A stretch of 45,592 nucleotides of DNA from Acidobacteriota bacterium (GTDB taxonomy: Bacteria > Pseudomonadota > Alphaproteobacteria > Caulobacterales > Hyphomonadaceae). Where the stretch lies: contig JADJRB010000013.1 of NCBI GenBank assembly GCA_016712445.1, forward strand, positions 1 through 45,592, written 5' to 3'. The notes under the pieces were generated by a model, which ran no database searches, had not been told where the DNA came from, and saw nothing but the letters and a program-made list of their open reading frames with translations. The position numbers and the translations under genes are program-made. Positions 1 to 10,831 of this stretch are shown here, in pieces. Each line of letters begins with the position of its first letter. Positions within the stretch are counted from its first letter, which is position 1.

Positions 1-67
1 GGGATTTGAACGCCACGGCCTCCGGGTTACAGAGCTCCGGCGCGCCACCAGACTGCGCCACCCCGCA
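1..67 (-). tRNA. Initiator tRNA-Met, left partial copy
   Basis: This is the 5' part of the tRNA described at 35779-35856, cut by the window edge so that the 3' end is missing. The anticodon-arm region differs from the right copy (ttacagagctccgg against ttatgagcccgg), which destroys the CAT anticodon here. Sequencing error at the contig end is the probable cause. Confidence 0.6.
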
Positions 68-83
68 CAATCTGACGATATCA

Positions 84-761
84 CTAGCCGGAATCGGAGA
101 CGAGCAGGAACAGCCCGACCGCAGCCGCCGCGCCGGCAGCAGAGCGCAAAGTCGGTTCGGGAGTCTCGCCACCGATCGCGGAACTGAACCAGCCCTCTAC
201 CCGATCGCCGATCGCGTCGAAGTCGAACCAGGCCCGGCGCCGTTGCGGCGGCAACGTCCGAATCCGAGGCCCGCCACCCGGGGTGGTGGAAGGAACGCCG
301 GTGTAGGCCCACCGCCGTTTGAGTCTCGGGAGTGACGCCCAACCATTCGGCCACCTTGCGCGCGTAATTGGCCGGATCGTTGTTATCAGACGCCGGCGCG
401 TAGACGCATACGCCCGGCTTGCCGGCGAAGAATTCGTATAGCGTGAGATCGCGGCCCGCGTTCACGTTGATCTGGTTTTCCAGACCGCGGCCCACCCATC
501 GCCCTCAGTGCAGAACTTCTGACGAACCGCCCGGCCTTGCCCGTTTGGCAGTAGCGAGACGGCGCCCACGTCAGGTTGCCAGGGTTCAGATTGTTGCGCG
601 CCGGCGTGCCGGCGATCGGCCAGCCCTCCATGCGCCCGATCGCTTCGGCGAAGCCGAGGAGCGCCCAGCCCTTCGAGGCCCATGTCGTGAGTGATCGAGG
701 GAGGCGGGGCGCCGGGTAAACGTAGCGGAGTCACCAAGGCCGCAGTCAGCACGTAGGCCAT
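84..761 (-). pseudogene. L29 left copy: muramidase-like membrane protein, frameshifted
   Basis: Second reading of the gene at 35871-36535. The start at 761 overlaps the L28 stop (TGATG), as in the right copy, but several indels break the frame. Use the right copy for the protein. Confidence 0.7.
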
Positions 762-1150
762 CACTTCGCCCCCGAACGCAAGATGCGTTTTTCCATCACC
801 AACGGACACTGAAATGTGGCCTATCAACCGGACTCTTCCAGCGGCCACCCCAGCGCAGGCCGAGGCCTTCGCCCAGCCTCGCCCAGCCTGAACCATTCAG
901 GATGTTCTGGCGCTCCCAATTTTTTTGAGCTTCATCAGTGGCCGTGGTGCTACGTCGATCGCCGGGCCGTGCAAGTGGAGCGAGTCTTTACGCTTCGATC
1001 CTCGATGCGCAAATGCTGCGCTTGCTCCTCAGCCGTGCGCAACGTATCGACCACCACCAAATCGAATCCCGCAGCCTTAGCCGCAGGCAGGAGAGCTTCC
1101 GGCCATAGGCCCCTGAATTCGGCGTGCAGATCGGCCAGGCGCTTACTCAC
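761..1150 (-). pseudogene. L28 left copy: M15 peptidase, frameshifted
   Basis: Second reading of the gene at 36535-36918. The GTG start at 1150 overlaps the L27 stop. Pieces such as VVVDTLRTAEEQA are readable, but the frame is broken before the zinc-binding SLHLHG motif. Confidence 0.7.
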
Positions 1151-1508
1151 GAGCCGCCACCATCGCCGGCGCGGCCGAGGAATTGCGCCCCTGCATTGAG
1201 GCATGATCGCACCAAGCGCATTGGTGCCCACCAGCAACCGCCACGGCGTAGTTTGCCGGCAACCACGCCACGTGTAGCAACCGATCGCCCGGCGCCCGCG
1301 ATCGCGCCACCAGCGTGAGGACCCCTATGGCCGACGATCGACGCGCGCCCGCCCTTGCGCTTGCCGGTAAGCAGCGAAGGCAGCAGGACGACGCTATCGA
1401 GGTTCCCGCCAGGATCACAACGCCCACCGCCGGCGTGATCTGGCCGGCCTGCCATCGTGGCGATCACAGCCGCCACACTGCAATTCCCGCTTGCGCGCCC
1501 TTTGTCAT
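1147..1508 (-). pseudogene. L27 left copy: holin-like membrane protein, frameshifted
   Basis: Second reading of the gene at 36915-37277. The ATG at 1508 overlaps the L26 stop (ATGA). Indels split the hydrophobic segments between frames. Confidence 0.65.
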
Positions 1509-1808
1509 TGCTTCCTCTTTTTCTGAGTTCGCGTCCTGGCGCAAATCGTCTACCTTTGGCTCTACCACCGCCAACCGTTCGCCGATGTTCCGTTGCAGCT
1601 GATCGGTCAACACGCGCACGGCCTGTTCCTGCGAAGGCGCCGGCGCTCATGATCCGATCGCCCATCAGCGCGGCGCCAGCAGCCAGAGCCGCCGCTAGAG
1701 ATTGCCGAAGATGAGCACAGGCGCACTGACGAAAGGGATCGGCCCTGGCGCGGCCCTCCGATCGCGGCATCAGCGTTTCGTGCGCCCCCGTATGTGTTCA
1801 GTAGGCAT
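1505..1808 (-). pseudogene. L26 left copy: TM/coiled-coil protein, frameshifted
   Basis: Second reading of the gene at 37274-37585, broken by small indels. Only fragments of the membrane segment and coiled coil remain in frame. Confidence 0.6.
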
Positions 1809-2065
1809 AGTCCGCTTTGGAACGTTCCGGCGCGCCGCGCATCCTATGCGCATGGCCCGGCATGCCCGGCACGCCGTGCCTCCGACGTTGCGCCCAGCGC
1901 GCCACCCGTCGCTGTTTGGAAATTCAAATCTGTTGTTACCGTGTTTTCAAAACGCGCGATGATCGTAAACCGAAACGATCGTGAAGGCCTCCGCGATCGG
2001 AGCCGCCAGCACCCGCCATACAAGAACAGAACCACCGCCAGGCGAAATCTCGAAACCTTTTGCAT
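1798..2065 (-). pseudogene. L25 left copy: small secreted protein, frameshifted
   Basis: Second reading of the gene at 37575-37844. The start of the signal peptide (MQKVSRFRLAVVLFL) is intact, but the frame is lost just after it. Confidence 0.65.
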
Positions 2066-2097
2066 GTTGCCCCCTCTCCTACAATTCCAGGAACTTC

Positions 2098-3073
2098 CTA
2101 AGAAACCCGGATGCACAATTGGCCGTGCTGCCGTTGTGCTGGCTGTGTTCGGTAACGGTTATCACGATGAACGTGTGACCGTCAAAGGTGAACGTGGTAT
2201 CAGCCGTAAGCGTATTCTGGACGATCCAGAGCGCATCCACAAGCCATGCCCACAACCTTGGCCTCATTGGTGAATGCCGCAGTGTCGTAGGCAATCAAAG
2301 CGTCAGAGATGAACCAGCTTTCATCCACGAACCGCCGCCCACCATTGGAAGACGACAGAGAACTACTGATCTGAGCTGAAACGGTAACACGAAACGCACG
2401 GCGCCCTGGCTGTTGTTGTTTACGTTGGTCCCTTCGATCGAGCCCGTGTTGTCCAACTGGTAGACGTTGCCACGAGACGCCGAAACCGAACAGCCGATAT
2501 AGCTTCCCGGACAGGTGCGCCATAGGGAAACGCGCCGGTGCCGGCTTCCGTCTGCATCGCCATCGCTGATTCCCCCATACTGTCGAGTTCGTGACGAAAG
2601 GCACATTCCAAGTCGGAACGAATGGCACGCCGGCAGCAGCGAACCGCCGGGAAACGGTCCCGTTAGTCCCGTTCTCAAAACGAAAACTGGTACTGATTTG
2701 CCACGATACGCCACACGCGCCGCCGCAGGCAGCAAGAAAAAATCGCCCGTCATGGACGAAGTGCCGACGCCGTTGCCTGGTTTGATTCGGAAGCAGGAGC
2801 CGGCGCCCGGATCGCAAAGGCGAATTCGCATCGTAGCCTTGCGGCGTGGTGGCCGAGTGCAAAACCACGTCGCCGTGCCAGTGCCACTTACCGCAGTCCA
2901 ACCACGCCCGTGAGCACAGGTTCGATGAGTTGCACCGCTTCGGTGCGCGTGCCAGAAACTTGCGTTACCGTCGTGTTGCGCACGGGGCCCGTGGCGTATT
3001 CGATGGCGAAGGCCGGCCGCACAAACACAGCATGCGAAAGAACAGAGAAAACAAACAGCGATTTATCGAGCAT
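2098..3073 (-). pseudogene. L24 left copy: secreted beta-rich protein, frameshifted
   Basis: Second reading of the gene at 37877-38859. It starts at 3073 (MLDKSLF) and carries many indels, so the mature domain is readable only in pieces. Confidence 0.65.
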
Positions 3074-3085
3074 GGGAAACCCCTT

Positions 3086-3884
3086 TCAGTATTGAGCTAC
3101 GCAAACCACCGAAACATCCTGGGCGGCAATCGCCGATCCAACCTGCAATATGTCGATGGTAAGAACGTCGTTTTCCACCAGGCCAGGCGAATCGAAAGTG
3201 GTAGTGGACGCAGGCCCGACACTACCCGCCGGAAATGACGGAGAGCCGCCCGGAAAGATGTTAGTGGCGCCGTTTTTCATGATACGCAATCGTCAGATCG
3301 GCGCCCGTTTGGTGCGGTCTTGGCCGCAATGCTAGCACTTGGACAAAGTGACGCCTGGGTAACGATCACCTTGTTTGTGACATTAGGCAGGACCGCGCAC
3401 GGCGCGAAACGCACACCCCAAAGGTGGGTTTTGTTCGGCGCCGGATGGCCCCGTGCCCAAGAAGCGATCGCCAGCAAAACACATTGCCGATCGGCCAGAT
3501 GCCACCGGAATAGTTCACCGTCATGGGGAACGCCGCATTAACAGCCACGGCCCGGATGCGCACGTATGGCCAGCCACGCCGTTCGCCCGTTCGATCGCGA
3601 AGGCGCGGCAGAGGCCGAGAAAACGCCGACGTCATCGCGCGAGATCCGGAAAATACGTGACGTTATCGGACGGGCTCTACCCCACCGTGAAGCTAGACAC
3701 ATAGGGCACCGCCGTGGGGAAGTAGACCTGGCAGTGAAGGCCTTGGCCGATGTTTTGAATCGGCGCCGATGCTTGCGTGGTGTGGTGATGCCTTAAAGAC
3801 CGTGCGAAACACCACGCTTTGTTGCGCCGGCGCCGCCAGCACAAGAAGAAGAAAAAACAGAGGCCGCGGATTATGTTTTCGCGC
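3086..3884 (-). pseudogene. L23 left copy: secreted beta-rich protein, frameshifted
   Basis: Second reading of the gene at 38871-39681. The start codon seen in the right copy is altered here (ttttcgcgcgg in place of ttttcatgg), and the frame changes several times. The C-terminus (VSVVCVAQY) is intact. Confidence 0.6.
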
Positions 3885-3888
3885 GGAA

Positions 3889-4340
3889 TCACAGCACAAG
3901 CGATCGAGCGTTTCAAACACGCCACGGGAACGACTGGCGTGGCCGGAATAGTGCACCGTCATGGGCGCCGATGCCGGCGTGGCAAGCACCGATCGGACGC
4001 GCACGTATGGGAACACGCCATAGGCCTTTTGAATGAAGTAGACGACGCCGCCCAGCAACTTCGCTTCGATCACGTCAGGCGAGATCGGGAAGTACACCGA
4101 GTTATCGTAAGAGGCCTCTATGCGAACTTGAATCGGGTTCACATCGGCCACCGCCGCCGGAAAGATCACCACGAATATGTGCATGACCAGCCGATGTTGC
4201 GCACTGAGCCGACACCGCCGGCGCGGTAACACCATTGAGCAAAGGAAGGCGCGAAGATCGCCCGGTTTTTCGATCCGTTTGGCCATAGAGGCCAACACAA
4301 CAGTGCGGGCGATCGCCGCGACTCGCAGACACGTGAACAT
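3889..4340 (-). pseudogene. L22 left copy: secreted beta-rich protein, frameshifted
   Basis: Second reading of the gene at 39687-40145, which is intact there. Here indels displace the end of the signal peptide and the C-terminus, while the central SVYFPISPDV region is in frame. Confidence 0.7.
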
Positions 4341-4349
4341 GAGGCCCCC

Positions 4350-4920
4350 TTATTGTCTCGGCCAGAAATAGTCGAGAAAGCAATAGATGTTCGTGTTCGA
4401 CCGGCGCGAAGTCGCCGGTCAACGTCCACTGTGTATTCCACCAATTGCGCTACTGACGAGAATGCCGCCGCCCAAGACTCGGGCAGTGACCGTTCTGAAC
4501 GTCGCCGAACGTCACCAGGATGGAATCGTAATTTTTCACGAACTGGCCATCGCGGCGAATGCGCCAAATCAGATCGCCCGAGCCCTCAAAGAAGCCAGGC
4601 CCCGTATAGACGTTGGTGATTTTTTTGATCGTGCCATCCCAGCCGAACGGCACTTGGAACGAGAGCACCAATTGATCGGTGGAGCCCGCCGCCGGCGTCG
4701 AGATTACGCCCACGTAATCGAATGGCTGAGAGCCAGGAGGCGCAACCTCCCACGGTGGATACGCGGCCTGGCCTGGCGTGTTCACTGTCACGTTGCCGCC
4801 ACCAGGCCCGCCAGGCAGGCCTGGCAGCGTGAGCGAATCGTAGGAGCCCGGAGGCTTCACCGGAAACACGCCGCTTTGCCGGCGCCACAGATCACAAGCC
4901 GAGAGAATCGCCGTATACAT
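4350..4920 (-). pseudogene. L21 left copy: beta-rich virion-type protein, frameshifted near the C-terminus
   Basis: Second reading of the gene at 40155-40717. This copy is better than the right one for residues 1 to about 155, including a complete STPAAGSTDQLVLSF stretch. It loses frame around 4480, so the two copies together give the full protein of about 188 residues. Confidence 0.75.
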
Positions 4921-5427
4921 CAGCAATTGACCTTTCCGCCACGAGGCACCGCGAAGACCAGACAGACCTGCGCATAGTTGGCCAGCGCAGATAGATTTGT
5001 CATTTGACGGTGATAAGGCCCGTTCCGGAATCATCGCCGGCGGGGAACGATGAACGGCAATTGCGGGTTGCGCGAGTTGCCCGCCGTTGTCCGCTCATTG
5101 GAGTAAGCGGAGAAAATTCTTCTGTAGTCCCTTTGTCCCACACCTGGAATCGGAACCCTTCCACCTGTTCCGAAAACGTCGTAATCATGGTGAGGAACGA
5201 GCCCGGCGTTACGGTTACTTGATCCTCGAAAGAGGACCGCGACGGCAAGGACACATTGGCCGTATCGGGAAACACGCGCGCGAACCAGTTGAACTTGTCT
5301 TGATCCACGAACGTAAATAGCGGCCTGACCGGGTTGTACTGACGCCATATCCCGGCCGCACGCCCGGCCATCGCCCACGGCGCCCGCCGCCGTAGATCGC
5401 CAGAGACTTCAATAGCTCCATGGACAT
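4920..5427 (-). pseudogene. L20 left copy: beta-rich virion-type protein, frameshifted
   Basis: Second reading of the intact gene at 40717-41232. A few indels interrupt it near residues 20-30 and 120-150. Confidence 0.75.
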
Positions 5428-5444
5428 ATTGGCCCCTTACTGTT

Positions 5445-5927
5445 TCACGCGCGGCGCGGCGGGTAGACCTTCGCACCACTGAACGCCAGTTGGATCGTGT
5501 TGTTTGCGTTGCTCACATCCTCAAGATCGAAGCCGATCGAGCCGCCCTTGGGAATGAAGATATGAGGCACAACGATGAACGGCAAAGAGCCATCGCCGAA
5601 GATGAGCGAATCGCGCACGCGATCGTTGGTCCCACCTCGCCCGAGCTTGAATAATACTGTCCCTCGTTGTTGAATAGGCGGATGCGAAAGCCGCCCGTGG
5701 CCGTGCGTGTTGAGCTTGATTCGGAAATCGGCGTCACCGTTGGTTACGATGCGCTGATTCAGCAACACCTGGAGCGCGGTAAGCGTGACCTGGTAAATGT
5801 AGGTGAAAAACCTTTCTTCGCCAGGTTCAAACCCCGTGCCTTCGCAGATCGGGCAGGCCTGCAATTGTTGCGCCCGGTTCTCTACGACGCGCGCGCCGTT
5901 GCAATACGTGCAAGGGTATTCAACCAT
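5445..5927 (-). pseudogene. L19 left copy: zinc-knuckle beta-rich protein, frameshifted
   Basis: Second reading of the intact gene at 41242-41736. Residues 1-73 are intact. Compensating indels scramble roughly residues 74-100, and a late indel changes the last residues (ending RRA instead of RRAPKQ). Confidence 0.75.
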
Positions 5928-6011
5928 GTTGGTTTCTCCTAATCGGAAGTCATCAGAGCCAGGACAGGAGGCCGGCGCCGTAGCGCCGGCCAGGCCCGCC
6001 CATCGAGTTCG

Positions 6012-6728
6012 TTACTGGACCTCGCGATAGAGAATTCCGTCGAGCACGCAACGGATGTTCAGACCCGTCGAGTCCGCATCGCTGACGTGGTGAACGTCGT
6101 ACCGCGCAGACGCACCTGGAAATCTGGCCTTGCAGAATGTGGATGCCGCGATCAACGCCCCACAGGTTCACCGCGTTCGGATCGGCCACACCGTTGGTGT
6201 AGGCCGATTCATCGGACTTGGTGGACGTGCCATAGATGCCGGCGCCGCTGGGGTACAGATCCACGTGGCCTTCGGCGTAGATTTTGTCGCCGATCTCGAA
6301 TTCCACATAGAAGTTGTCGTTAAGGCGCGCGATGTCGGTCAACTTGTTGCGCGCCGAGAACAGGAACCGCAAAGCGGTAACGAAAAAGTGCTTCGGATCG
6401 GGAAGCCGCCCGGCCTGTTTCAGGTTCGTGTCCAATTTGGACTTGGTGGCCGAAAGAGGCGTGGTGAAGAACAGGAATCGGTTCCCGTGGCGCGTTGCTT
6501 GCGACCGTCAGACGGTCACAGAACATCCACGGCTGAACGTCCGTCCAATCCGGCATGATCGGATTGGCCAGCGCCACGGTGGCCATGAGGCGCCCGCTTG
6601 CGCTGCCGAGGCTTCACCGGCGCCCGCTTGACGGGACGCCGGTTCATGCCCTTCGTGGCCATGTCGGCAATCACGCCGGAAAAGTCGCGCGCGCCCGTAA
6701 CGGGCATCAAGTGATTCAAATTCCGCAT
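6012..6728 (-). pseudogene. L18 left copy: candidate major capsid protein, frameshifted
   Basis: Second reading of the gene at 41821-42539. It complements the right copy: here the middle (TALRFLFSARNKLTDIARLN through FEIGDKIYAEGHVDLYP) is in one frame. An upstream GAGGAG lies before ATG 6728. The separation from L17 is clean here, unlike in the right copy. Confidence 0.75.
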
Positions 6729-6780
6729 TGTCTTTGTCTCCTCAGTTTGAAAAAGTCTCTTCAGTCCGCAGTGGCCGCGA

Positions 6781-7715
6781 TTAGGCGAACCGCGATCCCC
6801 GCGAGTAGCGGGAAACGCCGCTCACCCCTTGAGCAGGCGCGGAAGGCCGCGACCGCACCAAGTCAGTGACCGCAGCCGGCAAAGCCATCTGCGCACTGGT
6901 AGCGCCGCGACCATCCGCCGGCGCCAGGGGAACAAAGAACGTGGTGGGAGCAAGGAAGCCCATACCACTATCGCCGCGCACCATCCCCGAGAGTTGCGCG
7001 TACTGGCCGAGAGGCGTGTAATCCTGCACCAGGCGCAGGACCGTGCCAACGATTCCGCCCAGCGTCACCATGGCGCCGGCTTGCGGATTCTTGAGCCCAC
7101 GGCCCACCAGCATGCCCAGCGCAACCGCCGCCAGGGCCCTACGGCGCCGTAGCCCATGATCCCCGTGTTTTTCTCGCCCAGCGCGAACTGCACGAGCATG
7201 CGCGCACCGACCGCGCCGCCGATCACCCACAAGGAGCTAACCAGCATCGTGGAAACGGAGCCCGACCGCATGCCAGGGTTGCGCCGATACGAGCGCCGCC
7301 GGCGATGCGTCACCGAATGCGAACGACGCCGCCGCGTGCCCGGATTCGACCTTACAGGAGCCAAGGCGCGCGTCTGTGCACGCCGGCGTTGAGTGCGACG
7401 GCGGCGAGTGCCGCCGGCGCGCCGTCTCGATTTCTTTGCCGCCATTTTTTTCTTTCCCTTCCGTGTGCCCGGATTGCCGGCGATCGCCGCCAGGCCGAGC
7501 GAAATGATTTCGCCACTGTTCTTACGAATCGGGACCGTGGCCGCTACCCGCTTCGTTCTCTTGCCCCTTGCCGCATGGCCGGCAGAGCGTTTCCGCTTCA
7601 GAGCCGCCTTTTGCGCCTTGGTGCCAAAGTGTTTGATCTGCTTCGGCGTCAACTTCCGGCGCCGCCGCTGGCCCGGATTGGTTAGAATCGGCGTTGCCTT
7701 TTTCACTACCGCCAT
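6781..7715 (-). pseudogene. L17 left copy: basic NPG-repeat membrane protein, one frameshift
   Basis: Second reading of the gene at 42532-43479. One extra base near 7135 breaks the membrane region. The C-terminus (SRYSRGSRFA, stop at 6781) is probably the correct one, because an extra block of about 40 nt here separates L17 from L18, whereas the right copy runs into L18. Confidence 0.75.
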
Positions 7716-7742
7716 GAGGCCCCTTACTGCCACACCGGCCAC

Positions 7743-8030
7743 TTACTTCGTGATCGAGTGAGGCTTTAGAATCGTCACGCGCAACTGAACGCCAGCCGCG
7801 CCCGAACTCATCGTGGTGGTTTTGCTGAGTACCACATTTGTGGCGTCTTTCGATGTCACGATCCACGACGAAATACGCGCCGCCGCCACAAGCGGTTCCA
7901 GAATCGCCGACTCAGGCGTAACGCCCAGGCCGTGCGGAATCGTTGCCGTGGTATCGGCATCCGCCGTTGCCTCAACATCGACAACGCGCGAGTTGGCGCC
8001 CGCGCGAATAACTGTCAGGTTCACTGCCAT
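7743..8030 (-). CDS. L16: small beta-rich protein (intact copy)
   Basis: A 95-residue protein with no signal peptide or membrane segment. Alternating hydrophobic and polar residues (NLTVIRAG, TTATIPHGLG, VQLRVTILKP) suggest a small beta-sandwich. A strong Shine-Dalgarno, AGGAGG, lies 8-9 nt before the ATG, and unlike the membrane block the gene has its own ribosome site. It sits between L15 and the basic protein L17, so a minor virion protein is a reasonable inference. I do not recognise the family. This is the reference copy; the one at 43508-43794 has a frameshift. Confidence 0.85.
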   Translation of the reverse strand: MAVNLTVIRAGANSRVVDVEATADADTTATIPHGLGVTPESAILEPLVAAARISSWIVTSKDATNVVLSKTTTMSSGAAGVQLRVTILKPHSITK

Positions 8031-8085
8031 GTCTGTTTCCTCCTCTCTTCAAAAGTGGAGGCCGGCCAGGCCGGCCCCCGTCTGG

Positions 8086-8507
8086 TTACTTCCCGGCCAG
8101 CACCGCTTGAACGGCCTGGACAACACCGCGCACGCCTAACAGGTGGTTTACCCACCCGAACACGTCGCCCGGATTCAGCATGCCGTGCACCTGGCGGAAG
8201 CCGGCCAAATTCCCATCGCCCAACGTCGAGAGCATGAGCCCCGCGTTATGGCCTTTCAACGACGTGCCACCCGCCGCAAATTCCATGTAGATTTGCATGG
8301 GCATATCTTCCGGCGCGTCCGATGGCACATCGGATAATTCGATCTCTTCACTGGCCGCAGGTTGCCCCACGGGAACGCGCGGCGTGGTGAGCACGTAGGC
8401 GCGTTCGATCGGGAAATTGAGCCGGCGCGCGCCGACAATGCGGCGAACTGAGCGCGGGTTAAATTCTGAGAAGGCGTGTAGCCTTGCAGGTAGAGAAAGC
8501 GTTCCAT
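8086..8507 (-). pseudogene. L15 left copy: unknown late protein, one frameshift
   Basis: Second reading of the gene at 43850-44274. The C-terminal half is intact here and ends in NHLLGVRGVVQAVQAVLAGK, which the right copy loses. The N-terminal half is intact in the right copy. The combined protein is about 140 residues. Confidence 0.75.
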
Positions 8508-8526
8508 CGTTTCGACTCCTTAGCGG

Positions 8527-9048
8527 TTATAGGATTAGATCGAGCACACGTTGCCGGCGCCCGTTCTTAACAACAGTGCGAACACGCACCGCTGAAACTT
8601 TCACAGTCTTGCCCGTGGCGAGCTTGCGCACAGCGGGGATTAGAGCGCGCAGCCTTCGGACGCGCGGCCTTGTAGCCGGCCAGAAACCAGCGCTTGATAT
8701 TCTGCCAGCGCTTCCCCTTCGCTTGGCCCATTTCGAGGCCTTCGCCTTGCAGCACGCGGCGCCAAGCCATCAGCGGATCGGGGTAGGCGTCACGTTCCGA
8801 GGCCTTCGCCCCGCGCTTTCCAGTAAGGGCGTTTCCCGCCGGCGCCTTGCTCCCAGGATCGCCGCGCGGCGTGCGTTCAGCTTCGGTATGCCAGCCATCG
8901 TAAAAATCTTCTTCAGCTTTGCCGCGCGAAAATACGTCAAGATGCGCGGGACGTTTCGCCTGCCACGCATCTTTCCAGCTTCCAAACTTTCCGAGCGGTA
9001 GGCCAGCCGGCCTTTTTTCTTCCAGCTTGCTTTGGTGATTGTGGCCAT
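8527..9048 (-). pseudogene. L14 left copy: basic late protein, frameshifted
   Basis: Second reading of the gene at 44294-44814. Its ATG at 9048 overlaps the L13 stop by one base (TAATG). The middle (FGSWKDAWQAKRPAHLDVFS) is in frame here. Confidence 0.7.
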
Positions 9049-9773
9049 TAGAATGGAACCTCACTAACTCGCGATTGCGTGCGCCCCGAGGCGCGCCGCC
9101 GCGACCATATCTCGCGGTTGTACTCGCTACGCTTGTGCGCCGGCGTATCGCGGATCATTTGCACGGCCTGATCGACAGGCATAACCGAGCCCGCTTGAGG
9201 ACACGGAGACATGAGCGCGCCCGACTTGCGATCGCGCCGGCAAATGCTCGATACAGCCGCCACCCACTGGTTAAGAGTTTGGGCGCCACGGCCTGGCGGA
9301 TTCGATTGGACAGTGCGGCGCCCGAGGCCCAAGGCCTTCAGTAACTCCGCATGCCGCGCGTTACACGATCGGCAGGCCCACGCCATGTTCGAGGGATCGT
9401 TGTTTTCCTCGTGGCCATCCAGGTGGTGCACCATGAGGCCTTCGGTTTCGACGCAATACACGCAGCATTTCGCCTGGCCGGCCAGCGCCACATCGGCCAC
9501 GGCGTTGGCGCGATAGCGTAGCGCGCGATCGCTTACCTCAGCCGCCTGGCCAGGGTTCACATGCAAGGAAAACAGCGCTTCACCATAACGGCCAATCAGA
9601 CGCCGCAACGCCGGCAGCGCGCGCCGATCGAGCGCTACCACGTTCATGCCGCCCGCCGACGAAGGCCTGGCCGCGTGGATGTCATAGGAATCGAACCCAG
9701 GAGACACGCGCAGCCACTTCCAGCCCTGGCCGGCCAGGCGATTGAGTACCGAGATTGCAGCATCAGCGGCCAT
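9048..9773 (-). CDS. L13: HNH-type zinc nuclease-like protein (intact copy)
   Basis: A 241-residue protein with an HNH-like core at about residues 104-141: CVYC, then VHHLDGHEENN, then CRSCNARH. Paired cysteines would hold a structural zinc, the HH and following N would form the catalytic part, and the last His is near C-x2-C-x3-H. In this family such domains cut DNA. In phages they occur as homing endonucleases or as packaging helpers next to the terminase, but no terminase is visible here. The N-terminal 100 residues and C-terminal 100 residues are unrecognised. ATG 9773 overlaps the L12 stop (TGATG). A nicking or packaging role is inference only. Confidence 0.85.
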   Translation of the reverse strand: MAADAAISVLNRLAGQGWKWLRVSPGFDSYDIHAARPSSAGGMNVVALDRRALPALRRLIGRYGEALFSLHVNPGQAAEVSDRALRYRANAVADVALAGQAKCCVYCVETEGLMVHHLDGHEENNDPSNMAWACRSCNARHAELLKALGLGRRTVQSNPPGRGAQTLNQWVAAVSSICRRDRKSGALMSPCPQAGSVMPVDQAVQMIRDTPAHKRSEYNREIWSRRRASGRTQSRVSEVPF

Positions 9774-10462
9774 CAATGGATAATCCCCACATCGTCAATC
9801 GTGTATACGCCGCCCCAAATCGAGAGCAGCCGGTTTCGACGGTCATAGCAGAGCGTGGGGTAGCCTTCGCCCCGCTTCGTTCCGAACTGGTGGCGATAGG
9901 TGCCAGGCCCCTTGCCACCTTTCAGGTGGTACTTTTCCGTGAAGTAAGTAACCGCGTAGATCGGCCCGATCACCACTTGTTCGTGATCGCCTTTGATGCC
10001 GAACTCTACGGGATCTAGTTCCTGGTTTCCGCCGTCGATGAATAGTTGCGTGCGCCGTTCGTCGAAGGTGAGCAGCACGCCCGGTTCAAATTCGATCGGC
10101 ACCACCGACTTGCCGCCGGCCTGCAAAATCTCAAACGAAATCAGCTTGCCCGCTTCGGCCTTGTAGCCGTGATAGTGCAAGTCTGTTTCGATCACTTCCA
10201 CGCGCGTGGCCGGCGTGCCGTGGAACGATTCAAACGCAACCGCCGCGCCCTCTTCTGGATTGCATCGCGCGCCAGGGTTGAACTTCTCCCCTTTCGCGTT
10301 CGAGAGCCCATAGAACTGATCGCCGAACATGAGGCCGTGAGTAGCTTCGGGATGCTTGCGCCGATACTCCGCAAGCGTGGCCGCGTATCCTGGCCGCAGG
10401 CGCGGCAGGATATGTTTTTTGAAGAACGCCGGCGTTAGCTTTACGACCCGTTGCCCTGCCAT
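9773..10462 (-). CDS. L12: unknown late protein, 229 aa
   Basis: A soluble-looking protein with no membrane segment, unlike the eleven genes before it. It has a basic, helical N-terminus (LTPAFFKKHILPRLRPGYAA) and then a beta-rich body with many aromatic and charged residues (VIGPIYAVTYFTEKYHLKGG, LLSIWGGVYTIDDVG). The ATG directly abuts the L11 stop. I do not recognise a family. Its place between the membrane block and the HNH protein suggests a virion or assembly role. The C-terminal 17 codons recur at 45538-45592. Confidence 0.85.
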   Translation of the reverse strand: MAGQRVVKLTPAFFKKHILPRLRPGYAATLAEYRRKHPEATHGLMFGDQFYGLSNAKGEKFNPGARCNPEEGAAVAFESFHGTPATRVEVIETDLHYHGYKAEAGKLISFEILQAGGKSVVPIEFEPGVLLTFDERRTQLFIDGGNQELDPVEFGIKGDHEQVVIGPIYAVTYFTEKYHLKGGKGPGTYRHQFGTKRGEGYPTLCYDRRNRLLSIWGGVYTIDDVGIIH

Positions 10463-10831
10463 TTAGACCCCCACCCACTCCGCAGCCTGGCCGCGCACCG
10501 AATAGGCGCGTTTCACACGCGCACGCCGGCGAAGATAGCCGGCCTTTGCGTAGGCGAGTTCGGCGCGCTTCTCTGCGCGCGTGTGGCTAGGATGCGTCAC
10601 CAGCCACAGCACGCCGACAGCGCCCAACGCCCACACCCACCACGGAATCCCGCCGGCATCATCGAACAGGCCGGCGCCTGGCGCGAAGCCGAGGCCTGGC
10701 GCGCGATCGCAAGCGCAGCCGAGGCCGCGCGCGGCGCGATTGCCGAACAGTGACACCGAGCCCTTGACGCTAACCGAGCCCGGCGAAGTGGTTTCCTGTA
10801 AAGTCGCGTACCCTGGCACTTGCTTATACAT
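10463..10831 (-). CDS. L11: single-pass membrane protein, 122 aa
   Basis: The start overlaps the L10 stop (TGATG). The N-terminal 60 residues are low in charge and contain the pair GCACD. One strong hydrophobic segment rich in tryptophan (WWVWALGAVGVLWLV) lies at about residues 62-77. It is followed by a very basic tail (AEKRAELAYAKAGYLRRRAR), which by the positive-inside rule should be cytoplasmic or inside the particle. No family recognised. Confidence 0.88.
   Translation of the reverse strand: MYKQVPGYATLQETTSPGSVSVKGSVSLFGNRAARGLGCACDRAPGLGFAPGAGLFDDAGGIPWWVWALGAVGVLWLVTHPSHTRAEKRAELAYAKAGYLRRRARVKRAYSVRGQAAEWVGV

Larger units (their letters stand above)
1..9828. repeat. Terminal overlap, left copy (same sequence as 35792-45592)
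   Basis: This segment matches 35792-45592 in order and content, from inside the initiator tRNA to the end of gene L12. The two copies differ by many 1-3 nt indels, mostly towards base 1, and by one block of roughly 40 nt (about 6751-6795). The simplest reading is that both are the same part of a circular molecule read twice. A true long terminal repeat is the less likely alternative, because the errors break almost every gene in this copy. Confidence 0.9.
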
